Shown piece after piece: positions 10,701 to 23,600 of a stretch of DNA of 64,000 nucleotides (the stretch's first letter is position 1; every line of letters starts with the position of its first letter). The DNA is from Parus major. Taxonomy: Eukaryota > Chordata > Aves > Passeriformes > Paridae. The notes beneath the pieces were generated by a model. It was given only the letters and a program-made list of their open reading frames with translations. It was not told the DNA's origin and did no database searches. The translations under genes and the position numbers were made by a program. Location of the stretch: positions 13,573,327 through 13,637,326 of the forward strand of contig NC_031769.1 of NCBI RefSeq assembly GCF_001522545.3, given 5' to 3'.

Positions 10701-13700
10701 TAAAGTGACCCTTCCCTAGTATATTTTTCAACTCTCCAGCAATCTGTAGGTCTGGGTAGCACTGAACCAAAGATTTTTTCCTTCTTCATAGGCCTTGATG
10801 TTACCCAGTAAGTACTTTTCTAAAAACTTTTCTAAGCCCAGAAATACCTGTCACCCACAACAGCCTGCAGGTCTGTATTCCCTAGCTTAGCCATGTGTTA
10901 TAAGAAGGATCTCATCTCAGGCTGGTGCACTGTCAAGTCGCTTTGCACATACACTAAAAAGTCAGACCCTTGATCTCCTGCTGATGTGAAGAATGCAGAG
11001 CCCCTCTCATTCTGAGGACACCCTGTCTAGGGGACTGGATTGGTGAGAAATTCATTGTCATCATTGTTGCTGCAGAGGGGTTTTTGAGAAATGAAACCAC
11101 CAATAGTTAAAAGAAGCGAACCTTATGGGAACATTCAGCTGATTAACAGCCAGGTTACAATGGCAGATGGACAACTGTGCTACAAATTCATGTGATGCAA
11201 AAGCAGATGTTGCTTTTGGTCACCTCTCTTTTCCAGTACTACCAAGGCAAGACTTTGTAAGCCTGAGAAGGCAGAGACACATAAAAGCTTGTTCGAAGTA
11301 CTCTACTCAGATCTGTTTTTGTTCAAATTACTCTGGTGGATGCATGTGGAGGGCAACAAGGGAGAGACAGCTGCTCCTGCAGAGTCCTCAAGTGTAGTCG
11401 GCACCACAGAAACATGCCTGGGGAGATTGTTGTGACTACAGAAGTAACTCATCTCCCCAAAGTCACTTCTAGCCCACACAGCCCCTGCAGAGGCTGGGAC
11501 AAGAAATGTTACATTATCCCCAAGGCAATGCAACAGTGGCATTTTGCAAGATCATGGTTAATTTCCACAGCCACAACTTCCAAAGTTTGAATTGTAGCTG
11601 ATGGGTCAGTGCCCAAGTTTTTCTGCAGGATTAACCCAAGCTCATCTCAGCTTCTGTTTCCAACAGATGATGTTCAAAATGTGCTCCCCAGGCCTATAAT
11701 ATGTTGGACCACCTTTTGAATTGCCCATATCTGTGTGTACAAGATGTGACTTTTGGCACCACATTTGGCTGATGGAGAGGACTGGAGGAGGAAAGAGCTC
11801 ACTCCAGCTCTGTAGGTTCACACACCATGACACCAATGGACATTGCCTGGATCACGCAGTGGTGCCTCTCAAAATGTCCAGCAACCCACAAACTTGTAAG
11901 AACTGTAATATAGCAGCTCTGCTCTGGGGGAACACAGGTCTATCATCATAACCATGAATTGTGTGGTCCATGCACACTCAGCTCTGTCATCAGCTGTGAG
12001 AGACCTGACTGCTATGAATGTGGGGTTTTTTTCTTTCCTGTGAGAAGGGAAAAGAAAATAATACTTCTCACAAATAGTTGTGGAGGATGACTACAAAGTA
12101 GGTATTCAGAGGGATTAGATATATTTTCATTCCACCAAAATGTGTGTGCCCTTTTTTATCTTGCAGTACTTGTTCAGTGTTGGAAACATCCAATCAAAGC
12201 ACAAATTTGGCTTTATTTTTAAATTGAAACAAAAGCCATAAAGCTGAACAAGGCAGAACTACAAGTAAACCAGCCAGTTCCTCTCATCTGCTATGGACCT
12301 TTACAGCAAGCTGTTTTACAGTACCTAGTCTTCCTCATAACCATATACTTTTTCTCCAGGGTATCATTTTAAGCTTTAGAAACTGCAGAAGCCATCCCAA
12401 AGCCATTTTTCCCGAAGGAAGTACTTAAATGGCAAAGAACCCTCTTCTCACGATTTAGAGTGTGTAAAATGCTATCCCAATCCTACCAGGCTGAAAGCTG
12501 CAGTCCTCATTTTTTCCCCAAACTCGTGCATCTGCAAAGGGACCACTGAATTCAGAAAGACAGTGCATGAGTTTAGCAGCACGCCCATGTGTTTTGCATT
12601 TTAAGAATGGGCCTAAGAAGCCATTTCCCTCACACTTGTCAGAGAAACCTCCCTTTTATCACAGAAAGCTTAATCTGCTGGGAATGAAATTATAACCCAC
12701 TGACAATCCACTAGGAATCTTGAGACAATCCCATTTTCAGACACTTTTCCTTTTTGTCTGCTTCTTGGTTTTGTTGTTATAATGCCCTGTCTCCTGGTTG
12801 CTTCCTATAAAAAAAGTAAATCAGTATTACCAAAATATTACAAATGAGCCTGCACTTCAAATATGTCCTTCCTGGTGAGAAGTAGTAAATATGATGAGAG
12901 AGAAAAATTGTTCCTGGGAGATTTTCAACCTAATTTTGTAGACTTAAGATATCTGTTTGTCCTGGGAACTCTCTGCTTGCAGCTCCCATTAATTTCAGTA
13001 GCAGGTGTCTAAATATGTCTCTTACCCAGAGGTTCACATATTTGTAGAAGGATGTAGATAAGGTTTGGATAAGCATATAGCAATTCTCAGGTTAAACAAA
13101 GCAGAGCTTCTTGCCTCTTGTTGTTCTCCTAATGCTACTTATTGTTGGATATTAAATATGCAGGTGATAAGGATGCACCAAGCTGATCTGAGAGAGAACC
13201 AAATGTTTGTTTAGTGTTTCCAAAAGCATGGTACCCTCTGTGTAGATGTGGAGTACAATTTTTTAACTCTCTTTAGTGTGAAAACTGAAATTTCTTCAAT
13301 CAGCTTCTTAAATTTTGGGAGGAACGAAAAAGGGAACAAAGGTCATTAACTACATCATCTGTTTTCAAAGATTTGTTTTCTTAATCTAAGCTATTTTATT
13401 CCTCTCCTCACCACTTTCTGGTCCCTGTAGGGAGGGGTATGCCCTATCCCAGGATAAACTTGCTGTGATTCAGAAGAAAGGAAGCCCACAAGTCTCAAAG
13501 AGTACATGACTCATTCTTCCAAGGAGATGTCTTGCTATTAATGTAGTGTACTAGTGGCACAGTGATTTAAAGACAACTACAGTGAGAGGACAGTGGCACA
13601 AGTCTTCTCTGAAAGGTCAGTTTCTGCTTACCTGGTGACACACACATACCCACACACACAAATTTGCTCAGTTTTTATCTGGTGGCTTAGAGTGAGCAAA

Positions 13701-16700
13701 TAGCTGTGAAGTGTCAAATCTGCCTTAGGGCCTTAGCCCTACTGCAAGGAGACACCTGTGGCATCAGGGAGCTCCGTCCCCACAGCTGCCTCTGGCCCAG
13801 CTCAGTGTGGCCATGGATGGACTGCACGCCCAAGGCAGGGAAATGGTGATTAGCTGCATCCACAGTGCAGCAGTCCTTCAGTCTGAGGTGACTCTGCTTA
13901 AGGAGTTGACAGGGACAGTGTGTCCAAGTAGTTCTTTTTGCTTTCTACCCAGCAGTGAAGAACATGTGATGCTCACATCCATCTCCCCTCTGACTGGTCC
14001 AGTTCCAGCCTTTGAGAGTCCAGGACCAAAGGACACCTCCTGGACATTCCTGAGAGCAAAATGTTATCACTTCATTCCTATCAAGGTTTAAACTGCAGCT
14101 TCAAAATTCAATTCATAAAGTGAACATTGAAGCCCTGGTTATATAATCCAGAGGGACCCTGGTCATGTTGCGTATTTTCATTTATTTCTGATATGTTAAA
14201 TATCTGATAAGTTTTTCACTGTTTTTTGTTTAATTAAGTTTGTTTCCTTTCTATTTTGTTAGTTGTTTTCCTCATAACACTTAATAAAATGTTAAGAAGA
14301 AAAAATTATTAAAATAATTAATATATTAAGAATAATATAATTAATAATAATTAATTAAAATACACTTTCTAGAAATACTGTAGTTGGTAGTGTGAGAAGA
14401 TGGTTTCGAAAAATGCAAAAAGTAATGTCCATGCTTTTACTTGATGCAAAAACTATTTTCCATCTTTTTGTATTAAAAGAACTATTAATACCTTGCAGCT
14501 TGCCTAAGAGAAAGTTATGTGAGGGCCAAATGTTGACTGGTTTTTTTTATTCTATTTTTTTTCTGGTGATTTTTTTCCTCTAAATTTCTTAATGGTAGTG
14601 ATAGATTAATTCATTGCCAGATAGGCCATTTGGAAAGATAAAATAGGATAATACCAGTAAGATCAAGTGCTTTAATCAGAGACATTATTTTAATATTTGT
14701 GGTTTTGATCTGAACTTAGGATTGCGTCTCTCCACATTCCTCTTCTATCTATTCATTGCATGACTTACCTTCCCACCATTAAAACATTCTTAAATTATAG
14801 GTAACCAGAATCAGGCATTAAGGATCATCTAATAAAGGTGTCTTAAAATTTGAGCGGTTCATGTTCTTGTCCATAAGTCTAACATCATTTTCTCTGAACT
14901 CTATAACTGTGAGATATTTCTTAGCTTAAAATAAATAGAAAAACATAACATAAGCCATGCTTATTTGACTGAAAGACATGGAAGAAATTTTTGTGCTTTT
15001 ATAATAAAAAAAATATTCTGATTTATTACATTTTCTTGCCCTTTAGCTTCAGATGTATCTTGAATGTCAAGCTTGATTTTTTCATGTTTTAGTCATGTGC
15101 ATTCATTTAGTGAGCTCAAATAATTTTCCTGCCTTTCTGTTTAAATTATGCCTTTTAAAAAGGTGTCCTTTAGACAAATAGTCTCTGTTAACAAGAACCA
15201 AAATTTTACAGACTAGTTTTATTTTTTCATACATTTGATTGCTATGCTCTTGACTTATTTTGAGTTGGATTTTTGAATTTTATTTTTTAAACTGAGGATC
15301 TGATAGAGGTGATACTGAGCTTGTTTGTTTGTAATGTTCTTATGATTAAGTTCATGGACTACAAGTTGAAATCAATTGTTCCTACAGCAGGTTTTGAGCT
15401 CTAGTGTTTTTACCCAGTGGCTAGATCTGTTGCAGATACTCTGTTCTATATTTCAGAGCAAAAAAACATCATCATTCCCCTCTGTGAAAGATTAGTGGGA
15501 GTGACTGAGCTTTCTAATACTGAGCTTGTGGTTTTGACACTAGATGCAAAATGACTAAGCGATATAAAATTAAGAGTAATCTGGAAAATGATGTTTTAAT
15601 TAGCCCGAGATGTTAGTCTGATTTCATTTTACTTTGCTGAAAATAAGTAACAGTGATGGGTGTGACTCTACAGACAGCAAGAATTGAGTGATCTGAAGTC
15701 CTCCTTGAAGAAGGATCCTGAGATGATGCGCGGCTGCTCAACCCCCCCACAGACCTGGCTTTGCTGGGCCACCGCAGTTGTATGTTTTTGTTAACACTAG
15801 ATCAAAAATCAGACTAATAGAACATTTTGGATTGAGAAACACAAGGTAAATGAGAAAAGCCTGAAAGTAGGGCAAGAACAATTTGGTTGTATAGGGCAGA
15901 TAAAGGAAAACTTTGTTTCTAAATCGAGTAGTATTTTTTCAGTTATTTCTGACTAAGAAAGTATTAGTTCCTTGCTTTATGACCTAGTCCTAACCCATGA
16001 GCTGGATCTTTCACAAGACAGTATCTTCTACAATGCATATGGGTTGCTTTTTACATCAATATTTGCATGAGATTCACATGGTTACTCCATTTTTCTGAAA
16101 ACATCAATCCCTGGCTTTGCAATGCAAGTAGTAGTTTACTATTGTCATCAAAAACAACAGAAATATAAAACTGTGTTTGAATTAAATCCCACAAATACGA
16201 TGGTTATTTGACAGCTGCTTCTGTATTTTTCTGAGGGTTGTAATTTACAAGTTAGAATAACTATCAGTATTTTCAACATATTTCAAAAATAATCTGTAAT
16301 AGTTGTTAAGGAAAGCAACGACAAATCCTGGCATTAGAGCCACTGGCAATACATCCATGTTTTTGCTGTACAATGTGTTGCACCTCTTAGAAACATTCAG
16401 TTCTGCCCAAGGACAGTGCAGCAAAGAATTAAAATTCAAGCACTAGAGGCAGTCTCTTTCTTTCTTCCTGAATAAATGAAGGAAAACAAAGATGGAAAAA
16501 TACAGAAAACAAAACAATGAATGATTTTGCCAGGATTCATACCAAATATTGCCATGCTCTGTCAATGCAGATTGAACTAATGGTTTCCTGTTTGAAAATT
16601 GTAATTTGTACAAAAATATATGGTACAATATTCTAGTCAGACCAGCAATTAGTATTGGCTTCACTGGGATTGCAGATTGTGTCTCAGGGTGGAAGTGGTC

Positions 16701-18716
16701 ACAGACTCCATGGATTAGACATGCAAATGCATATGGGGAACTTGTTATAGATGGGTGTTATCTCACATTACACGCTAAGGAAAACATAGGCTTGATAAGT
16801 TTTAGAGTTTATAGCGTTTATTTGCAAGACAAATGCAGTTTGCTTATGAAACTTCCAGTGAAAAATGGGAGAAACACTTTGTCTGCAACAAGTACAAGGC
16901 ACAAAGAAGCCTGTGTGAGTACCTAGGACCACAACAGAGCAAATAGATCAATAGGCATGGTATTCTGCAAGGAGAGAAAAATAAAGAGGAAAGTCAGCTG
17001 AAAGGTGAGGTTACACCAGGACTAAATAATTTCTCCCCACCAATATGTGGGGATGACAGGGGAGGGAGGAGCACAGAGAACCCCTGGGGCAGCCGTGCAA
17101 GAGGGAGATGAAAGCGACCTCCCTGCACCCCAGCTGTGGGGAAGGGGTGGGGGAAAGCATCCCAAAGGTGAAGGTAGGATTGCTGCAGAGGGGCAGGAGA
17201 GGCAAAGCTGGCAGAGCTGTCCCTGAGGTCCCCTGTGTCTTGCCCATGCCCTGGGGTGCCACAGGTTTAGAAGGGAGCCCTGTGCTTCCCTCCATGAGAG
17301 CACATCTGTCTCCTGAGAGGCATGACCAAAACTTAATTGTCCTGAGGCGGTGGCATTTTCCTTGAAAAACACATTTTTATTGCTTTACAAATTCATTATA
17401 GCAAGGGACTCATGTTCAGACTGAAGGACACACTTATTATTGTCCTGCAGTTTTCAATTAATAAGTTCACAGCTAACAGTTTTTAAGTACAGTGAATCAT
17501 GCAAATTTCCATATCACAGCAGCTAATTTATTTGTTTGTTGGGGAATAGCAGGTGCCATATGAATCTGTTTTGAAATGAATTCCAAGAAAGGCAGATGAT
17601 TGTGGTCCAAGCTGTGGGAGGAGGGAGCCGGAGGGACTGGAGAGATAATGTAGCTAAGGCTCTGTGCAGTGCAGGGTGTCTAATGTGGGGTATGAATGTG
17701 AAATGAGCAGCAGCACAGATCTAATATCCAGGGGACTGATCCTGAAGTGCAGCTCTCACTAACGGGGTGATTTCTGGCCAGAACTAACATGACTGCATCT
17801 CCAGGTTGGAAAGATAAAATCCAGGTGCTTTCTGTATATGATTGCCAATTACTTCATTCTGTCTTCCACACACAGTTCCAGCCTTTGTTCCCCAGGCAGT
17901 TTTCACTGCTGGTTGCAAACACAAGGATCATTAAGTTACAAGCTGGATTTATTTACCATTTGCAGCTAGATCTGAGAATAGTTGTCTGTTATACCAGATT
18001 TTAATTTCAAGTCTGTCTTGTGGGTATAAAAGATGTGTTCTTACCTGTTCTTGCAATTTCACACAATTATGCTTTGGACTGAGTTCTGCCTGTAAAGAGC
18101 CATAACAGAGCTCAGAGGAAGACTCAGGAAAGAAAGGCACTGCTGTGCCAGAGGTTTGCAGAGCACGGTAATGTTTTGGCTTGTGGCATTGCTGCTGTAG
18201 AGCTCACCCAGAGAGTTCTGAAGAAAATGCATCAGGCTGAGGCCATGTCTAGGTGAACTCCAAAGGGCAGGTGCAAAGGCCCTGCTCACTCAGTGTTCAT
18301 ACAGATAATCTGCAGCTCATGTGGATGCCCTCATATTGAAGCTGCTATTTTTCAGACTGGTTTATGTGGAGAAGGAAATCCAGCAGGAACTTTCATGACC
18401 TTTTCTAAGTAATTAACACCTTAGGCAAGGAGCTGGGCTCCAGATGCATCTTATTTTTAGGCACCCTAGGCTTTTAAGTGGGTTGTCCTCGGCTATGTCA
18501 TTAGTGAAGGGAACTTCAGAGATTATCTGTCACCTCAGATCTGGTGCCTTGATTTCTGATTTAGCTATGGAGGTGGGCTAGGAGTCCTGATCTTCAAACA
18601 GTGAAATGATTTGAGATATCAAATGCAAGAATGGGTTGGTTCTACACTGGGAACACCCTTCCCAGAGGTGGCAGGTCACTGATTCAGCTTTCTGAGCCTT
18701 CTTCAGTAATTATTTT

Positions 18717-18718
<2 letters not shown>
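10701..18718. other. 8-kb non-coding stretch
   Basis: I see no gene or identifiable transposable element. A small CA-rich patch lies at 13639-13664 and an A/T-only tract at 14281-14363 (listed). The 17.0-17.35 kb part is GC-richer and open on both strands for 85-116 codons, again compatible with chance. A minus-strand 45-base segment at 18048-18092 between TTTACAG and GTAAGA looks exon-like but does not fit the phase of its neighbours. Confidence 0.55.
14281..14363. repeat. A/T-rich low-complexity tract
   Basis: Nearly pure A/T with repeated attaat and aataatt motifs. It is low-complexity DNA prone to unwinding, and I see no coding or transposon signal in it. Confidence 0.8.

Positions 18719-18750
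<32 letters not shown>
18719..18750 (-). repeat. poly-T run of 32 bases
   Basis: An uninterrupted T run followed by aaatcagg. Read on the minus strand it could be the A-tail of a retrocopy lying to its right, but I recognise no body and no flanking duplication. A pure homopolymer of this length may also be an assembly or polishing artefact. Confidence 0.85.
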
Positions 18751-18756
<6 letters not shown>

Positions 18757-20217
18757 GGCTGAGATATGTGATAAACAAGTCTGCAAGCTGTGTGCTTTGG
18801 CTGCTTTATAAGATGGAACCAGTCTTCCTTTTTGTACTCATCTGTGCAAATGATAGCCCCTAAATGCTTATACAGTGAGGCTGTGTTTTAAACTATAATT
18901 TCAATGTAAAAGTGACAGGAGGCCTAAGCAGGCTATCCAAGGGACAGATTGAATGATGTTCTCGATGTTTGAAATAAGATGAAAGAGTCACTGATATGGA
19001 GAAGCCCATTCAAGATAACGGCAGCGGAAGAGGAAATGGTTCCTGCAACACGAGAGATGAAAGTGAAAGAGGGGAACACTTACGTAGCTGTGAGAGGAAT
19101 TTGTCTGGTTGTGACTGAAAAAGAAAAGATGCTGAAAAGAAGTAACATAGTGAAAGTTGCAAGGGGGAAATGATGATGAGCACTTTTTAACAGGGAAATG
19201 AACCATTGATCAGAAGTAGGCAAGAATTGAACCAGAGTGTGATAGTACTAAAAAGTTTCATGATGCATCTCCATACAGGATGGAAATTCACATTAAGTGC
19301 TAAGATACCATTAAAAACATATTAAACTCAGTAACTCCTCTGACTGTCTTACATTGTAATTTTTTTCATGTTTTTCATTTTGTTTAACCATCCAGAATGG
19401 GGAAACTGCATAGTTCCTGCAATTCAAGGAACCTGACTTGAATTTGATGGTTCCTTTTACAACCCATAAAACTCATATGGATAATAAAGGGGATTTCTGA
19501 CCTTCCACATTAAGATCAGTCTGACTGCTTCCCCCATATTCAGCCCATCTGTCCTCTTCTGGATCTGTACTTCTCTTCTAAAGTGAAAAAAGCCCTTAAC
19601 AAAAATGAGGAAAAAAATTAAACTATTTAAACTGCAGAAGACATGAAAGTACTAAAATAGTGTCTTTAGATGTGATTTAGATTTTTCTGTTTGATGGAAT
19701 AAAACTCAGTTGTCCCAGTGTTTTCACTCAGTGAAGATAAAATCAGAGCATCTTAGCAGACAGAGTTTACAATATCCCAAAAGCTAACATCAAAATGTTG
19801 GGTTTTTTTCCACACTGGGAGCAGCTACTGATGCACAGTGACAGAGCTGTTGTAGCATCACTTGCATCAGGAAAGTCTTTCCTTTGAAATAGAAAAGGAA
19901 CCATATTTTTTCTAGCACAATTTCACATGTTTTAAATAAGAAATAAATAAGTACCAAAGAAGATGTTTGTTGTAATTTATATACACACCTGTGTACTACA
20001 CTGAGTTCAAATTCTGGCCACAAACACATATAATATGTAGAGAGTTCAGTTTGTAACGAAAACCATCAGAAACTCAGTTTCTGTAAGAGAACAAATCCTA
20101 TAAGTTGCAGCAATCAGGTAGACCCCGCCAAAGTCAGTGGAGATATCTTCTTTGTCAAGGTGGACTTTAAATCTTGGTCTGGCAATAAACAAAAATTACA
20201 CACTGAAGAGCTACTTA
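18751..20217. other. non-coding stretch
   Basis: No gene is seen. A minus-strand 31-base segment at 19084-19114 has a very good acceptor (TTTTCTTTTTCAG) and donor (GTAAGTG), but no reading of it fits the phase of the candidate exons on either side. I take it as a decoy. Confidence 0.5.
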
Positions 20218-20640
20218 AATACCAACCACATCTCAGGGGAAAGGAGAGCATGAAAAAGAGGATCAGAAAGAGAGAAGGGGAATGAAACAACCAGAAGGGA
20301 GGGGAAAAAAAAAAGAAAAAAAAAAGAGACACAGACTAGAATTGATCTAGAGGATAAATAAAGTTAAAGGGCATGTTTAATTCAGGGCAGAAGAAAATGT
20401 CAGAAAAAGAGACAGAGGGAGAATGACAGGGAGAAATAATAGTGGGGAAAACAATAATAGAAAAATGAAGGCTTAAAATAAGAGTGAATGCTGGAAATGC
20501 TGGAGAGGTGGAGAGAAACAATGCTTAGAGGGAAAGAGAGGAAAGACTGGCATGAGCCCTCGGTGGCATTGTGAGGAGAGAGGCTTGAAAGGAGCCTCAG
20601 CTAAACAATAGAGGGATGCGAGACAGAGGCACCAGGGGGG
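20218..20640 (+). repeat. purine-rich (GA-rich) tract
   Basis: About 420 bases in which the plus strand is strongly purine-biased, with repeated gagag, gaaaag and ggaga and two A-runs near 20305-20325. It is imperfect and is not a simple tandem repeat. On the minus strand it gives hydrophobic Phe/Ser/Leu-rich frames (20114-20332, 20336-20521) that are a by-product of the composition. Such tracts can form triplex structures or derive from decayed microsatellites. Confidence 0.6.
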
Positions 20641-23600
20641 AAGCACAGATTAAATGAGAACCAAATGTAACCGTAACAAAGGCTCGAGATGTAGGCAATG
20701 AAAGCATGTTAAGCGGGAAATGTTTTGTGTGTGTCTGTGTGCATGTGTGTTTTCACATACTGGAAAAGATTCTCTCTCCCCCCCATGCCCCCTCCACCAC
20801 CCAGAAAACCAAAACACCTCAGTCTCAGGAACAAAAGCCAAGATGCAGTGTCCTTCTGGACTTCAATTACTATTTGTGGTGCTTTTTTCCTACATTCCCT
20901 TTCTCAGTTTTCAAACAAGCACCTCTGTGGTTGCTGCCCCTCCTTCAAATCCATTTAAAAAATCCTCTCTTGCTGTGATGGCTGCAAAAGATGTAACAAC
21001 TAGCAGGCTGCTGCTATGCTGAAGCTAGTGTTTGTCATGCTGACCAGTTTTCTAACTGTTTCCTTGTAATTTCTAGATAGTTCTCTGTACCTGCTTATTG
21101 TCTTTTCATCTAGAAGGGAAGGATTTTAGGATGGAGCTGTCTCTATGCTTGTGGAGCAGCCACTGAAGAGGAGGAATATTAGTAAAGATTCTCCCATGAT
21201 TTCCATAGGTCACTTTTTAAAATTTCTGTCTGTCTGACAGATTCAAAATTGGACTTCTCTTGATTGAAAGGAGGTATTTAGCTGCAACACTGCATTGCTC
21301 TTTACACATACAGCACCAGAGCTCACTGAAAAGGCTCCAGACCTGAAGGGAGATTATGGCAGCACCAATGGCTGTAGCTCCTCTTACCCTGCACAAGTGG
21401 CCAAAGCTCTGTGGTACAAGATTGTCATGCCAAAGTTTCAGGCTCCCAGCTCGTAACTCATTGTGACAGTGGAGTGTGCACAGATCCTCAAGGTAAGTTT
21501 GTGTTGTCCCAGTCACTCAGAGAGTACATCTTGAGCCAAGAGAGCATGGGGAAGAGGCCAAAATGCTCAGGTTTGTTTTGTGCCTGGAGAAGCAGTAAGT
21601 CCTGTTCTCTTTGTGTCCACACTCTTCTGGAGGGTGCAGAGTGGAGGAAGGTTCCTCCGGATATGCACCAGTTTTGTCTGCAGGGAGGTGGATTCAGCAC
21701 CCCAATGTCCTCTCAGACCCAGCTGGCTGCCAGCTGTCCCACAGCAGCACCCTGCTCTGCCCTGACAACTGGCTCAGGGTCTGCACCCACGTCTCTCTAT
21801 CATCCATCTCCTTCTCTGGCACCAGCACAGCAGATACACCATGACCATGGGAAGCAAAATCTGACCTGTGCAGCCATCTGATGGGAAAGGGAGTTGCTGG
21901 TCCAGCTAGGGAATGAGTGCCTGGAGGGACTTCCTCTGAGCCCCAGTCTCAGCAGTAACTCAGCACATCCTTCCTTGGATTTATAAACTTGTTACTCAGT
22001 TCTTTTCTGCAAAACAGCACAGCAGAGCTACCTGTGCTACCTGCTGCTCGGACAGGTGGTAAGAGATAGCTCCTAAATCTACTTAGAGCACTTTGCAATA
22101 TTTGAAGATGTCCCTTAAAAATTGGCTGTTGCTGATACCTTGTGTAGATTTTGCTTTTTCAAAAAAAGAGCTACAGTAAGAATTGAACAGGTCACTTGGG
22201 GCAAGAAAAGTATGGAACAGGAACAAAATGCAATTATTTCCAGTGTAACAGCATTTTTTTACACAGAGGGTGATAGAAGCAACAAAATGAGGAATAGTTG
22301 TTAACTTGTCAGAACAGCTTCTTGGTTCTTGTTTAGATTTTTATTTTAATACTATTTTGTACCATAACCAGGGGGAAAAAAACCCACTCTTGAACTACTA
22401 CGTGCAACATATTGAGCAAAGATGGGAGCTGCTGTAATTACCATACAGTGCTTCTAGGAGATAGTGCCTGTCAAGGAGCTTCTCAGGTACCATCTAATGC
22501 AGGCTCAGATTGTTAAATGTGGATCAAAACCTTCAAAGAATTCTAAACTCCCCTAAATCTATTTGTGGCTACAAATCTCAACATTACTGGGAGATTTCAA
22601 AGATGAAGTTATGTAAGTGGATCTGAGTTTCCCAAAGCTCTGAGCCGTATTTATATGCCAAGAAATTCACATTATTGAGTTTTTAGACAAATGATCATTA
22701 ATTATGATCTTAATGATCATTGACATTATTCCTGTAGAAGAGCCAGGGAAACCATTCTTGCTGCTAAGGGGTTAAACACTTTCTTGGATAAGGCTGCTTG
22801 CTGACCTGGCTGAAAGAGAAAAAAAAGCTGTAGGTCAGTGAGTGAGATTGCCCTTCCTTTAGAACTGCCCAGGAAGATTACAATAAGTGTGTAGAGACTA
22901 AGGTAGGAATTAGAGACTAGGGAGTGCTGATTTCAGTTCTTTCATGTGCAGCCTTTGGGCTGAAATCCAGGGAGCTGTATTGGCATAAACTATTCCAGTA
23001 AGAGAGGATATATTGCTAGAGCCCACCTAGCCTGGGGGCTTGAGCATCACTGTGCCCCAGACTGCTGACACTTGGACAGGGAACTGACAGAATTAAAAAT
23101 GGATTGGTCTGATAGGATAAGTAGAGTCATGACTAAATGATTATGTAGGGTAAAAGAGGATCTAGGTAAAAAGGCATTATTAATAATCTTTAGATGTCTC
23201 TCCCTGAGACTTTCTCTTGTTCTTCAGTTAAGAGAGAAAAGGAGATGGTGAAGGCAATATTGAACATACATTCAGAGAAATAGTGTTGTATTTCAGTCAA
23301 TGCACAGGATAGGAGGTGGTGTAAAAAAGATAAAATTCAGCAAATGCAAGACATGATCTAACTGCAGGCCCTGGTTTGGAGCCTTGGAAATGAGCAAGAG
23401 AAGAAGGTCCTCTAATTGCTGTTTCTCTGGGTAGGTAGAAGACAGCTTGGTTGCTGTCAACAGTAGAGATTAGAGGTGATAAAATTAGAGCTATATCATT
23501 TACCAACAGCTATATCTCCTCCTTAGCATTCTCAATGTCTGGCAATGCTGGGCAGCCACGTTTATAACTGAGAGCCAGCTTTTCCTTTTAAAAAGGTTTA

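Noticed and set aside
18048..18092. Minus-strand 45-base exon-like segment between TTTACAG and GTAAGA
   Set aside because: It is phase 0-0, whereas the candidate junction it would interrupt is phase 2. There is no other support.
19084..19114. Minus-strand 31-base segment with excellent splice motifs
   Set aside because: No reading of it keeps the candidate frame open on both sides; most likely a decoy.
21411..21881. 156-codon plus-strand frame containing a GTAAGTTT donor
   Set aside because: GC-richer patch with overlapping frames on both strands; no domain and no partner exon.
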